64,000 nucleotides of DNA from Coptis chinensis (taxonomy: Eukaryota; Streptophyta; Magnoliopsida; Ranunculales; Ranunculaceae): positions 56,003,001 through 56,067,000 of the forward strand of contig CM027380.1 in NCBI GenBank assembly GCA_015680905.1. The letters run 5' to 3'. The position numbers were made by a program, and so were the translations under genes. Shown one piece after another: positions 11,565 to 22,364 of this stretch. Each line of letters starts with the position of its first letter. The first letter of the stretch is position 1. Below the pieces are notes generated by a model. That model searched no databases and was not told the origin of the DNA. It saw only the letters and a list, made by a program, of their open reading frames with translations.

Positions 11565-12600
11565 GTTGTTAATCAGGTATGCCATCATGTACTTGTCGCC
11601 GCTTTATCTTATTTATCTTGACAATAGAGCATGTTTTTGGATTTAGTTCTCCCGTTGACTCATTTTTATTTAATTGTTCAGGTGAATTGCAACGAACAAT
11701 GAAAGAGATGATGGGTTGCGTTAAAGGGACATAAGTATCTTCTACTATTGAATCTAGGGTTATGTACATTAAATGAAATTCACCCCTCTTGTTGTAATCC
11801 CCTAACTCTATTCCGAGATGATTTACTCGGTAGCACACTTTTTATCTTGTTTTATGATGGTTTGGCACTTCGGTTGATTATATGGACATTTTAAATAAAA
11901 TATTTGGCAATTGCATTTCTATTACAGTTTTATCTTATCATTAATACATACAACTCCGTTGTTTACTTCTAATCAAGTATGAATTGCTATTAAATATAAA
12001 TATATTTTTTACAGTACTTTATGAGGTAGGATGGAACTCTGACGCTTTTCGTTAAGGCTTTAAAGATTGCTAAACAACAGCTGTTTTTGTCATCTGCAAG
12101 TGAATTTCCAAGGTCTGATTGAAGGTCAGTAAATCTTACTGAAGGCTAGATATTTGCTGCAAGGGTACTTCTTGTTTTAATTGTTTATTTTGTCTTCTTG
12201 GCCTTACAAAAATGAATATTTAGATTGTTGGCTCACTTGTATGAATGCTTAACAAGCCCTTAACACCATGCAGAAACATTCCCCGATCAACTGCTCCTTG
12301 TTTGTGTACTTCTGAAGCAGCTTGAATTGGTGACAGGCAGCTTGAATCAGTGTGGGAGGTGAGTTCCTTGAATCAGTGTGGATGGACAAGAACTTTGGTT
12401 TAGTGGCTGGTCATTAGGTAGCAGTAGAAGGTCCAAAACTCATGTACTTAGAACTTTCCTTGTGTTTAAAAGTGACAGATCCTTATGCATATTCAGTCTT
12501 ATGATCGTTACTTAGTTAACGCAGCATAACCACGGCCAAAGTGAAAGAAAGAAAGAATATATGATTTGATTGGATGCGTAAAGTAGGTATTCCCAAATGA
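11565..12600. other. No gene seen; holds one copy of a dispersed repeat
   Basis: Segment 11800-11980 (GATGATTTACTCGGTAGCAC, then TTTGGCACTTCGGTTGATTA) resembles 22920-23075 (GAATGATTTACTAGGTCCTA, then TTTAGCACTTGGGTTGATTC) over roughly 150 bp. Short duplicated words (GGCAGCTTGAAT, GAATCAGTGTGG) occur at about 12308-12380. No coding signal. Confidence 0.5.
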
Positions 12601-12623
12601 TAAGTATTCTTCTATGCTTTAAG

Positions 12624-12803
12624 GACCACCAGTGCAGCAACAGTGTCCACCACTCCAGCAAGGAGGTGGTCGTGGTGCAGGGCAACAGGGTGGAAGAGGT
12701 TGGGGACCTTCTCAACCTCAACAGGGGGGCCGAGGAGGATACAGTGGTGGCCCTCAGGGAGGACCTCAGCAAGGAGGCCGAGGACGATATGTTGGTGGCA
12801 TCT
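12624..12803 (+). pseudogene. ARGONAUTE1-like N-terminal Gly/Gln-rich segment (fragment)
   Basis: After an AG at 12622-12623 one frame reads PPVQQQCPPLQQGGGRGAGQ, GGRGWGPSQPQQGGRGGYSG and GPQQGGRGRYVGG. Q-rich then RGG/GGRGY-rich composition with the GGRGWGPxxPQQGGRGGY pattern is characteristic of plant AGO1 N-termini, upstream of the N, PAZ, MID and PIWI domains. None of those domains follows here: after GRYVGG the frame reads an unrelated short tail and stops. It is therefore a single captured or left-over piece of one exon. Other Gly/Gln-rich RNA-binding proteins could look similar, so the AGO1 name is probable rather than certain. It lies on the same strand as, and 670 bp before, the helicase exons. 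Confidence 0.5.
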
Positions 12804-13471
12804 GTTGGTCCAATGAATTTTGGTTGTTGGTCTGTGCTGTAGAATCAGATCAGATTACCCAATAAGCTCCAACCCATTTCGATTCGTATAAACACTCACA
12901 CGGTGGCTGGTCTCATCTATTTACTATGGTTTTCTAGTTTCTAGAAATTTCTAGCCACTTGATCTGTGTTGGCTGTGATACTGGTGTAAAGTGATTTCTT
13001 TAGTTGATTACGCTTTACTAGGCGCTGTGTTGAAACTGACGTTTGGTACAATATTAGCTGAGAGTGATTCATTGCTAAGTGGTGATTTCCTTTTGTGACT
13101 AATAGCCTATCCTTCATCCAAGCCGAGTTATGCATTCCTTATCTTGAGATTTGGCTGGTGAAGAGAAGTAGTGATCATTTGTTTTTCTAATCTTTTGGTG
13201 GTGGTCTGGTGGATAACGAATAAATTCATTTTCTGGCAAATAAATGAGTAATACAAACATGGTTGGGAGGAAAAAACATGATGGTAGGGAATGAAATAGG
13301 GGAGTCACAACAATATGGGGGGTAATGAACAAACTTGGGTAAGCTAATTTAGTACGGTGGTTAATGATTTAGCATCTGTGACTTGCAAATTTTGCTGCGT
13401 ATTGTATTATATATTGCTTTTGTCCAGTGCTCATCCAATGCTCATTGACAAAGTTTTTATTCAATATGCAG
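12804..13471. other. No gene seen between AGO1-like and helicase pieces
   Basis: AT-rich noncoding DNA with no recognisable exon. The last part, up to the CAG at 13469-13471, is probably native helicase intron. Confidence 0.4.
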
Positions 13472-16400
13472 GCGAGGCAGACAGCTCTTTTTTCAGCTAT
13501 ACAGACTAAGAAGGTATGTAGATGTTATTTTTTCAATATTACGGTGATCCAAATAGCGTGTAAAATATCTTCAGATATATCGGTTTATAGTGGAACCAAT
13601 CTAAAGAGATATATCAGCATCTAACCCCTCTCCTGTAATATTTAAAATACGTATTTATTTATTAATTAATTAATGTAATTATTTATTTAAAATTCGCTGG
13701 ATTGGATTTGGGATACGTGGGCCGATTTACGGCCCGAAGTAAATGTGAGGCTTAGGTTTCAAACCCAAATATATATTCATATTTTTCTAGAAAATAGGGT
13801 TTTGGAGATAAAAATAAAATAAAAATGGAGGCGGCTCGTTTGCTAAAGGGTTGGAGCGTAATGATTCGGACTACGAGAGATTCGTGGAGCTTTTAATTAA
13901 GGTGAGTAGTTATGTTTTCCTTTTTCATCGAAACTAGAGTTTTACGTCTACGAATTTAAAACATTTACTGCGAATAAAAACATTTACTGCCGAGTTTTTC
14001 AGCTCAGTTTCTATGCGCTGCCATTATTCTTCTTTCGATATTTTTCTTATCGCGCTGAAGTGTTAAACTTGTCAGATTGTTAAACTGGTTACTTATATAT
14101 TGTTTGTGGTTCGTAACTACTGAAATTATTGAAACTGTTGGAACGGTTTAAACTCTGGAGATTTGTTAATGGAGGCGTGAGCCCCTGGGAATCGTACTGC
14201 CTTTATTATGTTGTTTGTGTTAGTGGGGTTATGTTGTTGAGTAATCAAACGAGTAAACAAATCGGTGGGTAAATTGTTGGGTGGTATGGGAAGAGTGTGG
14301 GTTTTGATGTTTGGTTATTGATGGTTGAATGGGTGCTGGAAAGGGGTAAGATTGAAGCTTGAAGAAGCTTTAATGGCAGCGATAAATTCTAGATCTAGTT
14401 TTGATGAAGAATAGTAATTGAATGATGTGAGGTTTTTGTGTGAATTAAAGTTGTAGGGGTTTTTTTTTGTGAGTATTTTCGGTTAGGTTGGAGTGCCGAA
14501 CAAGTGGGGATTAGTGGTGGTGACTGGTGGTGGAAGAGAAGCTGCCGGCGCTGGTGAGGAAGATGACTCTGTGGGTTGGGCCGAAATCTAATTTTCTATT
14601 TTCGGTCGAAATTAATCTTTTGGTTTGGGCCGGTTTCAGTTTTTGGGTTTAGATTTTAGTTCTTGGGCCAGACTAAGTTAGTTAGTGGTTTGGGCCATTT
14701 TCAATTAGCTTTCTTTGGGCTGAAGCACTTAATTGTTTGGGGCCATTTTCTAATATTTATTTGGGGGAGTCCATAGGACTTAATAGAGATCCAAATGGGT
14801 CTTTCAACATTTAGACTTTTGGGTTCTAAGGTTTGGGTTTGGGGCTCGGCTAGTTGGGTCCGAACCATTACCTTAGTCATGAGCCCATGAGCCATGCACC
14901 TTTGACCTTAGCCATGAACCATGGCTATGACCCTGAACCTCTTGAACATGGAAACGACAGTTTGACTTTGACATTGACCATTGACCATTGACCGTTGACT
15001 GTGGAATGTTGACTTTTTCCAGATTTTCACATATTTACGAATATGGACAAATATAGTAATAAAATATTGTCGAAAAGGGTATAATTTTATTTGTCATTAT
15101 CTAATTAAGATTTGACATGAGTAATGTGTAATGAATATAAATATTGGCACGTAACAAAAGGGGAATTCTTATAATAAGACTTAGATATATACGTTTTTAT
15201 GAAAATTAAACTACACATGGACTCAGATTCATGGACTGTAGTTTTGGGCTTTTTGATGGTTGATCAGTTTGACCTGACTTGTGATTTGGACTCGAATAAT
15301 TATGCGTGATATTTGGACTTGAGTTGTTCTTTCTTTTTAAAGTCATTTCATTTTGATATTTGGTGGAATGGACTTATATTTTGATTATTTATATACTATT
15401 TATATTGTGCACAAATGAAAATAATGCGTGCCTTTGATGGTGAATTGAGTTCACATAAATATATGGAACGAATACGTTACAGGATTGATTACTATTATGA
15501 GTTGCTACTTAAATTAATTGTAGTATTTATGAAGGCTTCAGATATTCCATATGGTGTAATGCAATATATAATTGGCACGTGAATTGAAATAATAAGTTTC
15601 AAGATTTGATATAGAGATATTTTGATATCATGCAATGAATAGTATTGGCACGGGATAATGTGGATTGTATTATAACGAGAAACGTTGAGCTTCAGTACAA
15701 TTAAGTATACTGGCATGAGATAGAATAAGAATTATTCTGAGATATAAAGGTATGACACTTGAATAAATTATGTAACGAAAATCCTAGAACCTAGCTACCA
15801 CAACTCATGTGATTTGGCCCTTCTGGCGTTTCAGTGAATTTGAATGGCCCTTCTGGCGTAGCCGAATGGTGGCTTGATTATTCCGTTCGCAAATTTAGAA
15901 CGAGACGCGCGATATTTTTTATGCCGTATAATGGCGGTACTCACATAATGGCTTCCGTGTAAGGGTTACCTGGAATGCGATATCCCGCTTAGGGTAGCTT
16001 CGCACGGAGTGGTTCATTATGTGAGGGGAGGCATATGGATGTACATGTTCGGCATTGGGTAGCGATTGTGGTAGCCAGGAAAACTAGGTAAGACATAAAT
16101 ACGACGTGATTTTAGGGACACACAAAGAAAGCCTTAAATAATATAATTATGGTAATATATTGGTTAATGATATATCTTTTAATATATGAGTGTATGTAGA
16201 GACGACCCACTCTGTAATTGAGTATGAAATGCGGTAAATATAGAATATGCTTGGCTGGTTAGTAGTTTAGTTAGAACCTAAGGCGCCTTGGTGGAGGAAC
16301 TAAATGCCTTTGTATTATTGTTGGGAAGCTAAAAGCCTCGGATTGGAGGAACCACTGCTTTAATTATTGTACTTAAGGATGTTGTATTATTCGTTGGATG

Positions 16401-18145
16401 TTAAGGCGCCTCGGTGGAGGAACTAACTGCCTTATTTAGTGTGTAAATATATGTATAAGTATAAATTGTATTTTAGGGCTACTCACACCAGCATTGTTTA
16501 TAATGCGGACCCGATTTGCATGTTTGCTTATCGGGTGTGTTCATTAAATGAACATAGTTGATAAATCTTGACAGGTTTAATGTTGAAGAAGGTTGGTTGC
16601 TGCTTGTGATTTGCTTTAGCGTCGCATTCAGAATATGTTTTGTTTTCACTTAAGGTGTAATAGATTTTAGTCAAGACAAACGTTGTTTTATATTTTCAGT
16701 TGTAATTATAACTAAAGAGGGTTGAAATGAGATTTGTAACTTAATTAGATTTGTGAATTTTTGGTAACAAATAGGACTTTTGTTTAATTCGAAATTTTTA
16801 TTGGTTTTTAATTAGCCGCGTATTTAAACTGATTATGGGTTTTTGGGAGTTAAGAGTATATCACACCTCGAAAATCGAAAAGTCGGAAACAAATATTGTT
16901 TTTCCGAATTCTATCGAAATTCGTGGTGTGACATCTCCCCTCCTCCCCATAGTAAGCCTTGACGCCCAATAGATTGAATGATATTTTTGATAAATTAGCG
17001 GTACATATTGATTTTATTGGGTGGATCGAACATAGCAATTAATATGGAAATTTGAAGACATTATCCATGATCATTTCTCATTATCCCCATATTGGACTTG
17101 TGGTTTCCATTACATTCTGTAGGTTGAAGATTTGGCACGTTTGTCATTTCAAACAACTCCAGTGTATATATTATGGAAGGTCAAAGGTACATAAATAATA
17201 TATAGTGTTTACAAAAGTATTGTCATTGTTCTTTGTGCTGACAAGGTGCCTAGCAATGTAGGTTACTGTAGAAGGTTTGCAACAAGGTTGCTGTGTTGCG
17301 CCAAGTGACGAGATTTCTTCTTCTATATTCATTCTTGAAAAGGAATTTATCAAAGAAAGTGATGGTTTTCTTTTCTTCATGTAATTCGGTCAAGTATCAT
17401 TCGGAACTTCTCAAATACATTCAAGTGGATTGTTCTGATATACATGGAAAGCAGAAGCAGCAAAAACGTACCTCCATTTTTTTTGACTTTTGTAAGGCAG
17501 AGAAGGGCATCTTATTATGTACCGACGTTGCTGCTCGTGGGCTTGATATTCCTGCCATGGTATGCTTCCTCAACGTGTTCCTTTGATTTCAATGATATTC
17601 ATTATACAGTTTTTGAATGAGTCTGAGTACTCACATAATATTTCTTTTTTTCAAATTCTTCCCAATGCATAGGACTGGATTGTGCAGTATGACCCTCCAG
17701 ATGAACCTAAGGTGCCACTTATTCCCACTGTATTGTGAATTTCGAGTCTCGTGGATAGATTTGATCTTAAGTGATTTTTGGTTGTTATTTTCATCAGGAG
17801 TACGTTCATCGCGTTGGTCGGACAGCTCGTGGAGAAGGCGGAAAAGGACATGCTCTACTCATCCTTATACCTGAAGAGTTGAAATTTCTTAGCTATCTAA
17901 AGGTCGCATATTCTTGTGATCAATAGCAGCTCTTTTCTGCCTATCTGATGAAAATAAGAAAATAGCAAAAGAAGAGGGCGAGCAGCCCTTTTCTTTGCTT
18001 GACAAAGAAAACATATCATTCAAATCCTTTCTCTTTTTGCTAATAGTTTTCATGTTGTTTCACTATCTACTGGCAGGCAGCCAAAGTACCTCTTAAAGAG
18101 TATGAGTTTGATCAGACGAAGCTGGCAAATGTGCAATCCCACTTG
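13472..18145 (+). pseudogene. HAS1-type DEAD-box RNA helicase (RH27/RH51-like), C-terminal exons
   Basis: Exons at 13472-13513 (ARQTALFSAIQTKK), 17123-17186 (VEDLARLSFQTTPVY), 17262-17559 ([29 protein letters not shown]), 17673-17711 (DWIVQYDPPDEPK), 17798-17902 ([11 protein letters not shown]) and 18077-18145 (AAKVPLKEYEFDQTKLANVQ). They have GT/AG borders and the order expected of HAS1-family helicases, which act in nucleolar pre-rRNA processing. Motifs III to VI are covered; motif III is FSAI rather than SAT. Motifs Q, I and II and the last exon of the family are missing. The second exon lacks about 11 bp after PVY, and about 2 bp are missing near 17308, where frame [14 protein letters not shown] changes to [12 protein letters not shown]. 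It is therefore an internal, non-functional gene fragment. The intron 13514-17122 is long only because a 3.3-kb solo LTR lies in it. The last exon ends in phase 0, as the next (transposon) exon begins. Confidence 0.88.
13634..16933 (+). mobile_element. Solo LTR, 3.3 kb, TSD TCTCC
   Basis: Starts TGTAATATTTAAAATACG and ends GAAATTCGTGGTGTGACA, flanked by TCTCC at 13629-13633 and 16934-16938. It is homologous along its length to 44931-48387, including TTTTTCTAGAAAATAGGGTT, a GGTGAGTAG donor-like site about 80 bp further on, and the clustered motif GGTGGAGGAACTAACTGCC. No gag-pol lies inside, so this is a solo LTR of a large, probably Ty3-type, retrotransposon. Orientation is inferred from the TATA-like TATATATTC near 13770 and the donor-like site. 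A short run of TTGAC(C/T) words lies at 14962-15014. It sits in a helicase intron and so postdates arrival of that fragment. Confidence 0.9.
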
Positions 18146-18461
18146 GTATTTTTTTTTTATTATTCAAAGTTTAGTTTCATGTTTTCTTTTTCTCTCTTTT
18201 TCTCAATTGAGGGGCAACAACATGGTTGCTATGTAATCCTAAAAGGTTAGGCTCGTTTAAAGCAGGAATTGGCCCTAAAAGAGTGAAGATTCTATGTGAC
18301 CAGTTCAAAACAGATAACCTATTACATCTGTGCTTGTGTATGCAAGTCTGAGCCAGCGTGTTCGTAAATAATGTAGATAGGTGCATTGAGGGTGACAGGT
18401 TGACTTCATTTAACTTAACTGAATATTAGATAAACAAACTTAACTGAATATGAGTTTGTAG

Positions 18462-18737
18462 GTCTTTGGAAAGGATGGAAGGGGTCGAGTACTAGGCATG
18501 GGTGGTGGTGTCTCCAAGACCACTCTTATGGCTGCAGCTCCTTATAAAAGGAAAACCAAAGAAGTGGAGAGATCAAAGTTGGAATTCCAAAGCCAAATAG
18601 ATGATTTGAAACAGCAGGTGATTGATGGGAAAAAGACACAAATGGAGATACAGTCTCAAGTGAATGCAATGCTCACAATGCAAGGAATTAATCAGGGAGT
18701 ACCAACGCGAATCTCTACAAACTCTCCATCTGATTAG
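18462..18737 (+). pseudogene. CACTA (En/Spm) TNP1/Ptta-type transposon protein exon
   Basis: After TTTGTAG a frame opens with VFGKDGRGRVLGMGGGVSKT, then LMAAAPYKRKTKEVE and a Lys/Glu/Gln-rich coiled-coil-like stretch (SQIDDLKQQVIDGKKTQ), ending at a TAG at 18735-18737. The VxGxDxxGRVxGMGxGVSKT pattern is characteristic of plant CACTA second-ORF (TNPA-like, Plant_transposase Ptta/En/Spm) proteins, which bind subterminal repeats. The exon begins in phase 0 and directly follows the helicase exons on the same strand. The upstream part of a normal TNP protein is not seen between 18146 and 18461. It is intact locally but incomplete. Confidence 0.72.
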
Positions 18738-19063
18738 GTATTTGGTTAAAATTAGTGTACCATTTTAATTTGTAAATTGCAAATCGTAAATATGCTATCA
18801 CTACATAATCCCACTCTGAAATACTTAAGAACACATACTCTAATCAATTCTTTCCGAGCTTCATCATTGCCCCTTTTATTAATAATAAAAATAAATAAAT
18901 CATAGGTTGTTACATTCTCACTCTCACTGGGAAGTAACTCTATGTAACTAGTTGTGGAAAAATACGAGCTAAAGTTTAGCTAGTTGACATGTTTGTCGTA
19001 TTGAGATTTTCTTATTACTTCATATCTTGTTCGTCGCAAACAACTGATCATTTATTTTCTAGG

Positions 19064-19302
19064 TGACCAATGGTATCACGTTCTGCACAAACGTGTGAGC
19101 TGCAAAGCATGGGGGAAGAGTGGTTGCCATTGGAAGAATGTTTGGTGATCGAGAGGATGTACTTGAGAATGCATATCGGATTATAGTGGACGAGATCCTG
19201 GAATTTAACGCTAGGTTGTTTGGTGCTAGATGAAAGATCTTTAGTGACATTGACGTGGGATCTTCTATTACATGGCCTAAAGCCGTTACTAATGTAATCT
19301 AA
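19064..19302 (+). pseudogene. TNP1/EN/SPM C-terminal domain remnant
   Basis: In one frame the segment reads GRVVAIGRMFGDREDVLENA, RIIVDEILEFNARLFGAR, a stop, then KIFSDIDVGSSITWPKAV. The order (VVAxG.., V.VDE.L..NA.LF, D..GS.I.WP) fits the C-terminal region of plant TNP1/En/Spm transposon proteins (PF03017 or DUF8039 type). A stop at about 19112 and the one in the middle show decay. It follows the exon at 18462-18737 and belongs to the same CACTA gene. Confidence 0.55.
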
Positions 19303-19479
19303 ACTATTTTCTTAAGTTATATGAAAGACTTGGTTATGTACAAAGTTGTATGATAGGATTTGTTCAATTTGTTGGATGAGATTTTTTTGGTTAAGTTTCA
19401 AGTATCCAATGAAAATATTTTGCTTTGATTTAGGTTCTTGTTCTTGTTTTATATTTTGTTATTGTTCTTTAGTTATAAC

Positions 19480-19775
19480 TGATGTATTTTGTTGGCGGAA
19501 GCTTCAATAATGGATGAACTTCAATAAGATTTAATAAAACAAACACCTAAATCTAGGGTTTAAACCTTCAAACATGAAGAACAATTCACAAAGAATTAAT
19601 AATCAATAATAACCAACCTAACAATGAAAGCCTAGATGCCTTTATATAAGAAAACAACTACTAAACCAAATTGGAAACCAAATAGGAAACTATCATAAAT
19701 CCTATTTCTAATTGAATTAGGAAACCAAATAAAATATAAACTACTAATTAATTAATAATCCATGCTCATGCATCA
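19480..19775 (-). repeat. 3' LTR of the ATAAC-flanked retrotransposon
   Basis: 296 bp, nearly identical by eye to the two parts of the right-hand LTR. It begins TGATGTATTTTGTTGGCGGA and ends CATGCTCATGCATCA on the plus strand. Confidence 0.9.
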
Positions 19776-19789
19776 TACTCCCCCGCTTG
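19776..19789 (-). promoter_or_regulatory. Polypurine tract
   Basis: The minus strand reads CAAGCGGGGGAGTA immediately before the 3' LTR, the expected plus-strand priming site. Confidence 0.75.
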
Positions 19790-21101
19790 AAAGAAACTCA
19801 TCCTCGAGTTTGTTTTGAAAATCTTCAAACCCGCAAAAGTTCTTCATAATCGAATACGGCACCACCCTCCCTGGGTTGCAGAAAATTCGTCCTCGAATTT
19901 TGGCTTTGTATTGGTTTTCAAACGGAATTAAGTACCACAATGCTATTATGGTGTAATTCTGGGAATAGTTGGTAGGCTTCCATTCATGATACAAGCACCA
20001 AAGGAACTTGTTTGTGAACCAAGAAATATTCTTTTCCTGAACCGACTCAAAAGGATCCACATACTGGTTGAAAGTAACTTCTGGAATTGGATCAAATAAT
20101 TGGCGGGCTTGAGGCAAAAGTTCCTTGGTAGTGGACTGGTTCTCCTTATCATTGATAGTAGTTTCCTGTGCTGGAAATTTTACGTAACTGCCATTTTCCG
20201 CTTTTTCTATGCACATATATGCACTATAAGGCAATATGACCCAAGCATCATCGTCAACTCGTCTTTCACTAACAACAATGAGCAAGTTGTTCTGAACCTC
20301 ACCCAAGACTTGATGGACATCGTCAGTTGGTAGGAAAATAGGACCTTTGGAAACATTTGACTTAACGTCCCCCACTGTCGGTTGCCGACATTGATATTGC
20401 TGATTTTGACAAAAAGGTGTTTGTTGTAACGGCTTGTCATCATGGCCATGGGGATGTTGTAGTTCTGTTTCCATAAGACTGAAGGGAAACCTGTTGTTAA
20501 AACTAGAGTTCCAAAGAGAAGGTTCATTGAAACAATGACCAATTGGCGAAGCAACATATGCCACGTCAGTCTATTTAGCTGCTGGATTTTGACTTAGCAG
20601 ATTTACCACTGACAATAATTTCTGCCTGCCCTGCTTGTCTTCTCTTAAATTTGGTGGCCTGTTCTCGTCTATTGTGCTCCCATATTCACTTTCTAGTGCT
20701 AAAAGATCAATATTGAGCTGGGGTGGCGGGCTTTGAACATGGGGTGATGGGCGGTGATAACTTAGACCATGTTGTAGGCTTGGAGCAACTAGTGGGGTGG
20801 GCTTGTCGCATAGGGTTTGAGGAATAGGTTGTGAGCAGGATGATAGGTAGGTGTTTTGAAACAAAAGGTGTTGACATTGCCGTTCACTTTCATAGGATTG
20901 AGGTGGAGGAATTTCCCAAGCAAGTTCATCACAATGGCGAGGTTTTCCTACTTTAGATGACTTACTAAGTTGATCAAGAAGAGAAGGTGAGAGAGTTCGC
21001 TTGACTAACAAAGGTAAGTTTTTTTTGTGGTGGTGGTAGTGACAATTTTTAAGAGGGGAAACACCATTCCTCTTTGTGTGGTCGGAATCGGAATTATACA
21101 T
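19777..21101 (-). pseudogene. Unrecognised retroelement ORF, about 440 codons with one in-frame stop
   Basis: From an ATG at 21101 the minus strand is open to a TAG near 20571 (ending LSVVNLLSQNPAAK), then stays open in the same frame to just before the polypurine tract (GFEDFQNKLEDEFLSSGGV). It is thus one long frame with a single stop. The N-terminal half is rich in Ser, Pro, His and Gln (LAWEIPPPQSYESERQCQ, SYHRPSPHVQSPPPQLNID); the C-terminal half is more globular (VDDDAWVILPYSAYMCIEK, WFTNKFLWCLYHEWKPTNY). I see no zinc knuckle, aspartic protease DTG/DSG, reverse transcriptase YxDD or integrase HHCC motif. It could be a diverged Gag-like product or an acquired sequence. The preserved length suggests it was coding until recently. 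Confidence 0.5.
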
Positions 21102-21487
21102 CGATTCGTGGGAGGAAAATTCGCATCCCTTCTCTTACTTGAATTTTCGTCGCAAACTAACAACCGGTGATGGAGGAGGGGAAGGAAGTTCATACCTTCT
21201 TGAATGAATAAAACTCTCGTGGCAGCTGCAATCCATATCATAAGTTCTCCCATAATTGTGATCGGCATAATACTTCAACCCATGGAAACTTCAATGATCG
21301 GGCGGCAGCGTTGACTCTCTGCTACTTCTCCTACGATACTCTATGACAAATAACCAAGAAAATTGAAGATTTTTTTTTCCCCGCAGTGAATAGTGTTTGG
21401 TGAACAGTAATCCGCGATGAACAATGTTCCTGTGAACAGTACTCGTGAACAGTGCTTCTTTTTAAAAAAAATCCCAAAAATCGATTA

Positions 21488-21500
21488 GCTCTTGATACCA
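21488..21500 (-). promoter_or_regulatory. Primer binding site, tRNA-Met(i) type
   Basis: The minus strand reads TGGTATCAAGAGC four bases after the 5' LTR end; the usual plant initiator-Met PBS is TGGTATCAGAGC, so there is one extra A. Confidence 0.8.
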
Positions 21501-21504
21501 AATT

Positions 21505-22364
21505 TGATGTATCTTGTTGGCGGAAGCTTCAACAATGGATGAACATCAATAAGATTTAATAAAACAAACACCTAAATCTAGGGTTTAAACCTTCAAACAT
21601 GAAGAACAATTCAAAAAGAATTAATAATCAATAATAACCAACCTAACAATGAAGGCCTAGATGCCTTTATATAAGAAAACAACTACTAAACCTAATTGGA
21701 AACTGTCGGGGCAAAAAGTTAACCCGACACTCCCGATATGATGGTGCTTCCGAAAGCTCAAAAGAGATGGGGATTGGGATTTTTGAGGAAGAGAGACTGC
21801 ACCAACGTTCTGGTTGCCTACGTACCCTGTGAAGAATCCGGGATCAAGTCTCTTAAAAATTTAGTTCTGGAGGATGCAGAAGCCTCCGTATATATAGCAA
21901 TCCCCTGCCTTGGCGGCCAAGAAAGGGATTCTCGGAGATTGCCGTTCTTGATGAATCCTAGTATGATCCTATCTAAAATAGGATCATTCCCCAAGATTTC
22001 ATTCTATCCTTGCGCAAGATCTTATCGGATTGCACTAGGATTTTTAGCTTCTGCGGATCGGATTATTGGATCAGAATCATCCGAACGGATTGGATCCATG
22101 GATCTGGGCCACTCGGATGGGCCCTGGACCTATTCTGAACTTTGATGGATTCGAAGACCGAACGATCCGAAAGTGTTTATTTGGACAGCCACTGGACTGG
22201 TCGGCTGCTGGGCCCATATCCGGTCCATGGTTCGAGTACACTTTAGACTGGAAATATAATGTATGGTACACACAGAAACTATCCTAAATCCTATTCCTAA
22301 TTGAATTAGGAAACCAAATAAAATATAAACTACTAATTAATTAATAATCCATGCTCATGCATCA
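21505..22364 (-). repeat. 5' LTR of the ATAAC-flanked retrotransposon, split by a solo LTR
   Basis: 21505-21703 and 22275-22364 together align with the 296-bp partner LTR. The segment CAAATAGGAAAC present in the partner is absent at the junction, a small loss between two GGAAAC words before or at insertion. Confidence 0.88.
21704..22274. mobile_element. Solo LTR, 571 bp, TSD GAAAC
   Basis: Begins TGTCGGGGCAAAAAGTTAAC and ends GTATGGTACACACA, with TG..CA termini. It is flanked by GAAAC at 21699-21703 and 22275-22279. It lies inside the other element's LTR. An open frame at 21738-22145 has no recognisable domain and I do not count it as a gene. More GC-rich than its surroundings by eye. Confidence 0.85.

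Larger units (their letters stand above)
19480..22364 (-). mobile_element. Non-autonomous LTR retrotransposon, TSD ATAAC
   Basis: Matching LTRs lie at 19480-19775 and 21505-22364, the latter enlarged by a nested insertion. The element is flanked by ATAAC at 19475-19479 and 22365-22369. On the minus strand it has TGATGCATGAGCATGG..ACATCA LTR ends, an initiator-tRNA-Met-like primer binding site, one interrupted open frame and a GCGGGGGAGTA polypurine tract. No reverse transcriptase, RNase H or integrase is present, so it depended on a helper. It is inserted between TNP1 exons and the right end of the CACTA element. Confidence 0.93.

Noticed and set aside
11202..11588. Minus-strand 128-codon frame, Ser/Leu/Phe-rich
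   Set aside because: Antisense shadow of the acidic minisatellite in the plus-strand transposon gene.
12512..12842. Overlapping frames on both strands over the AGO1-like piece
   Set aside because: Only the frame giving PPVQQQ..GGRGWGP fits a known protein pattern; the others are shadows of GC-richer repeat codons.
21738..22287. Plus-strand 135-codon frame as a gene
   Set aside because: It lies wholly inside a 571-bp solo LTR with TG..CA ends and a target duplication, and shows no domain.
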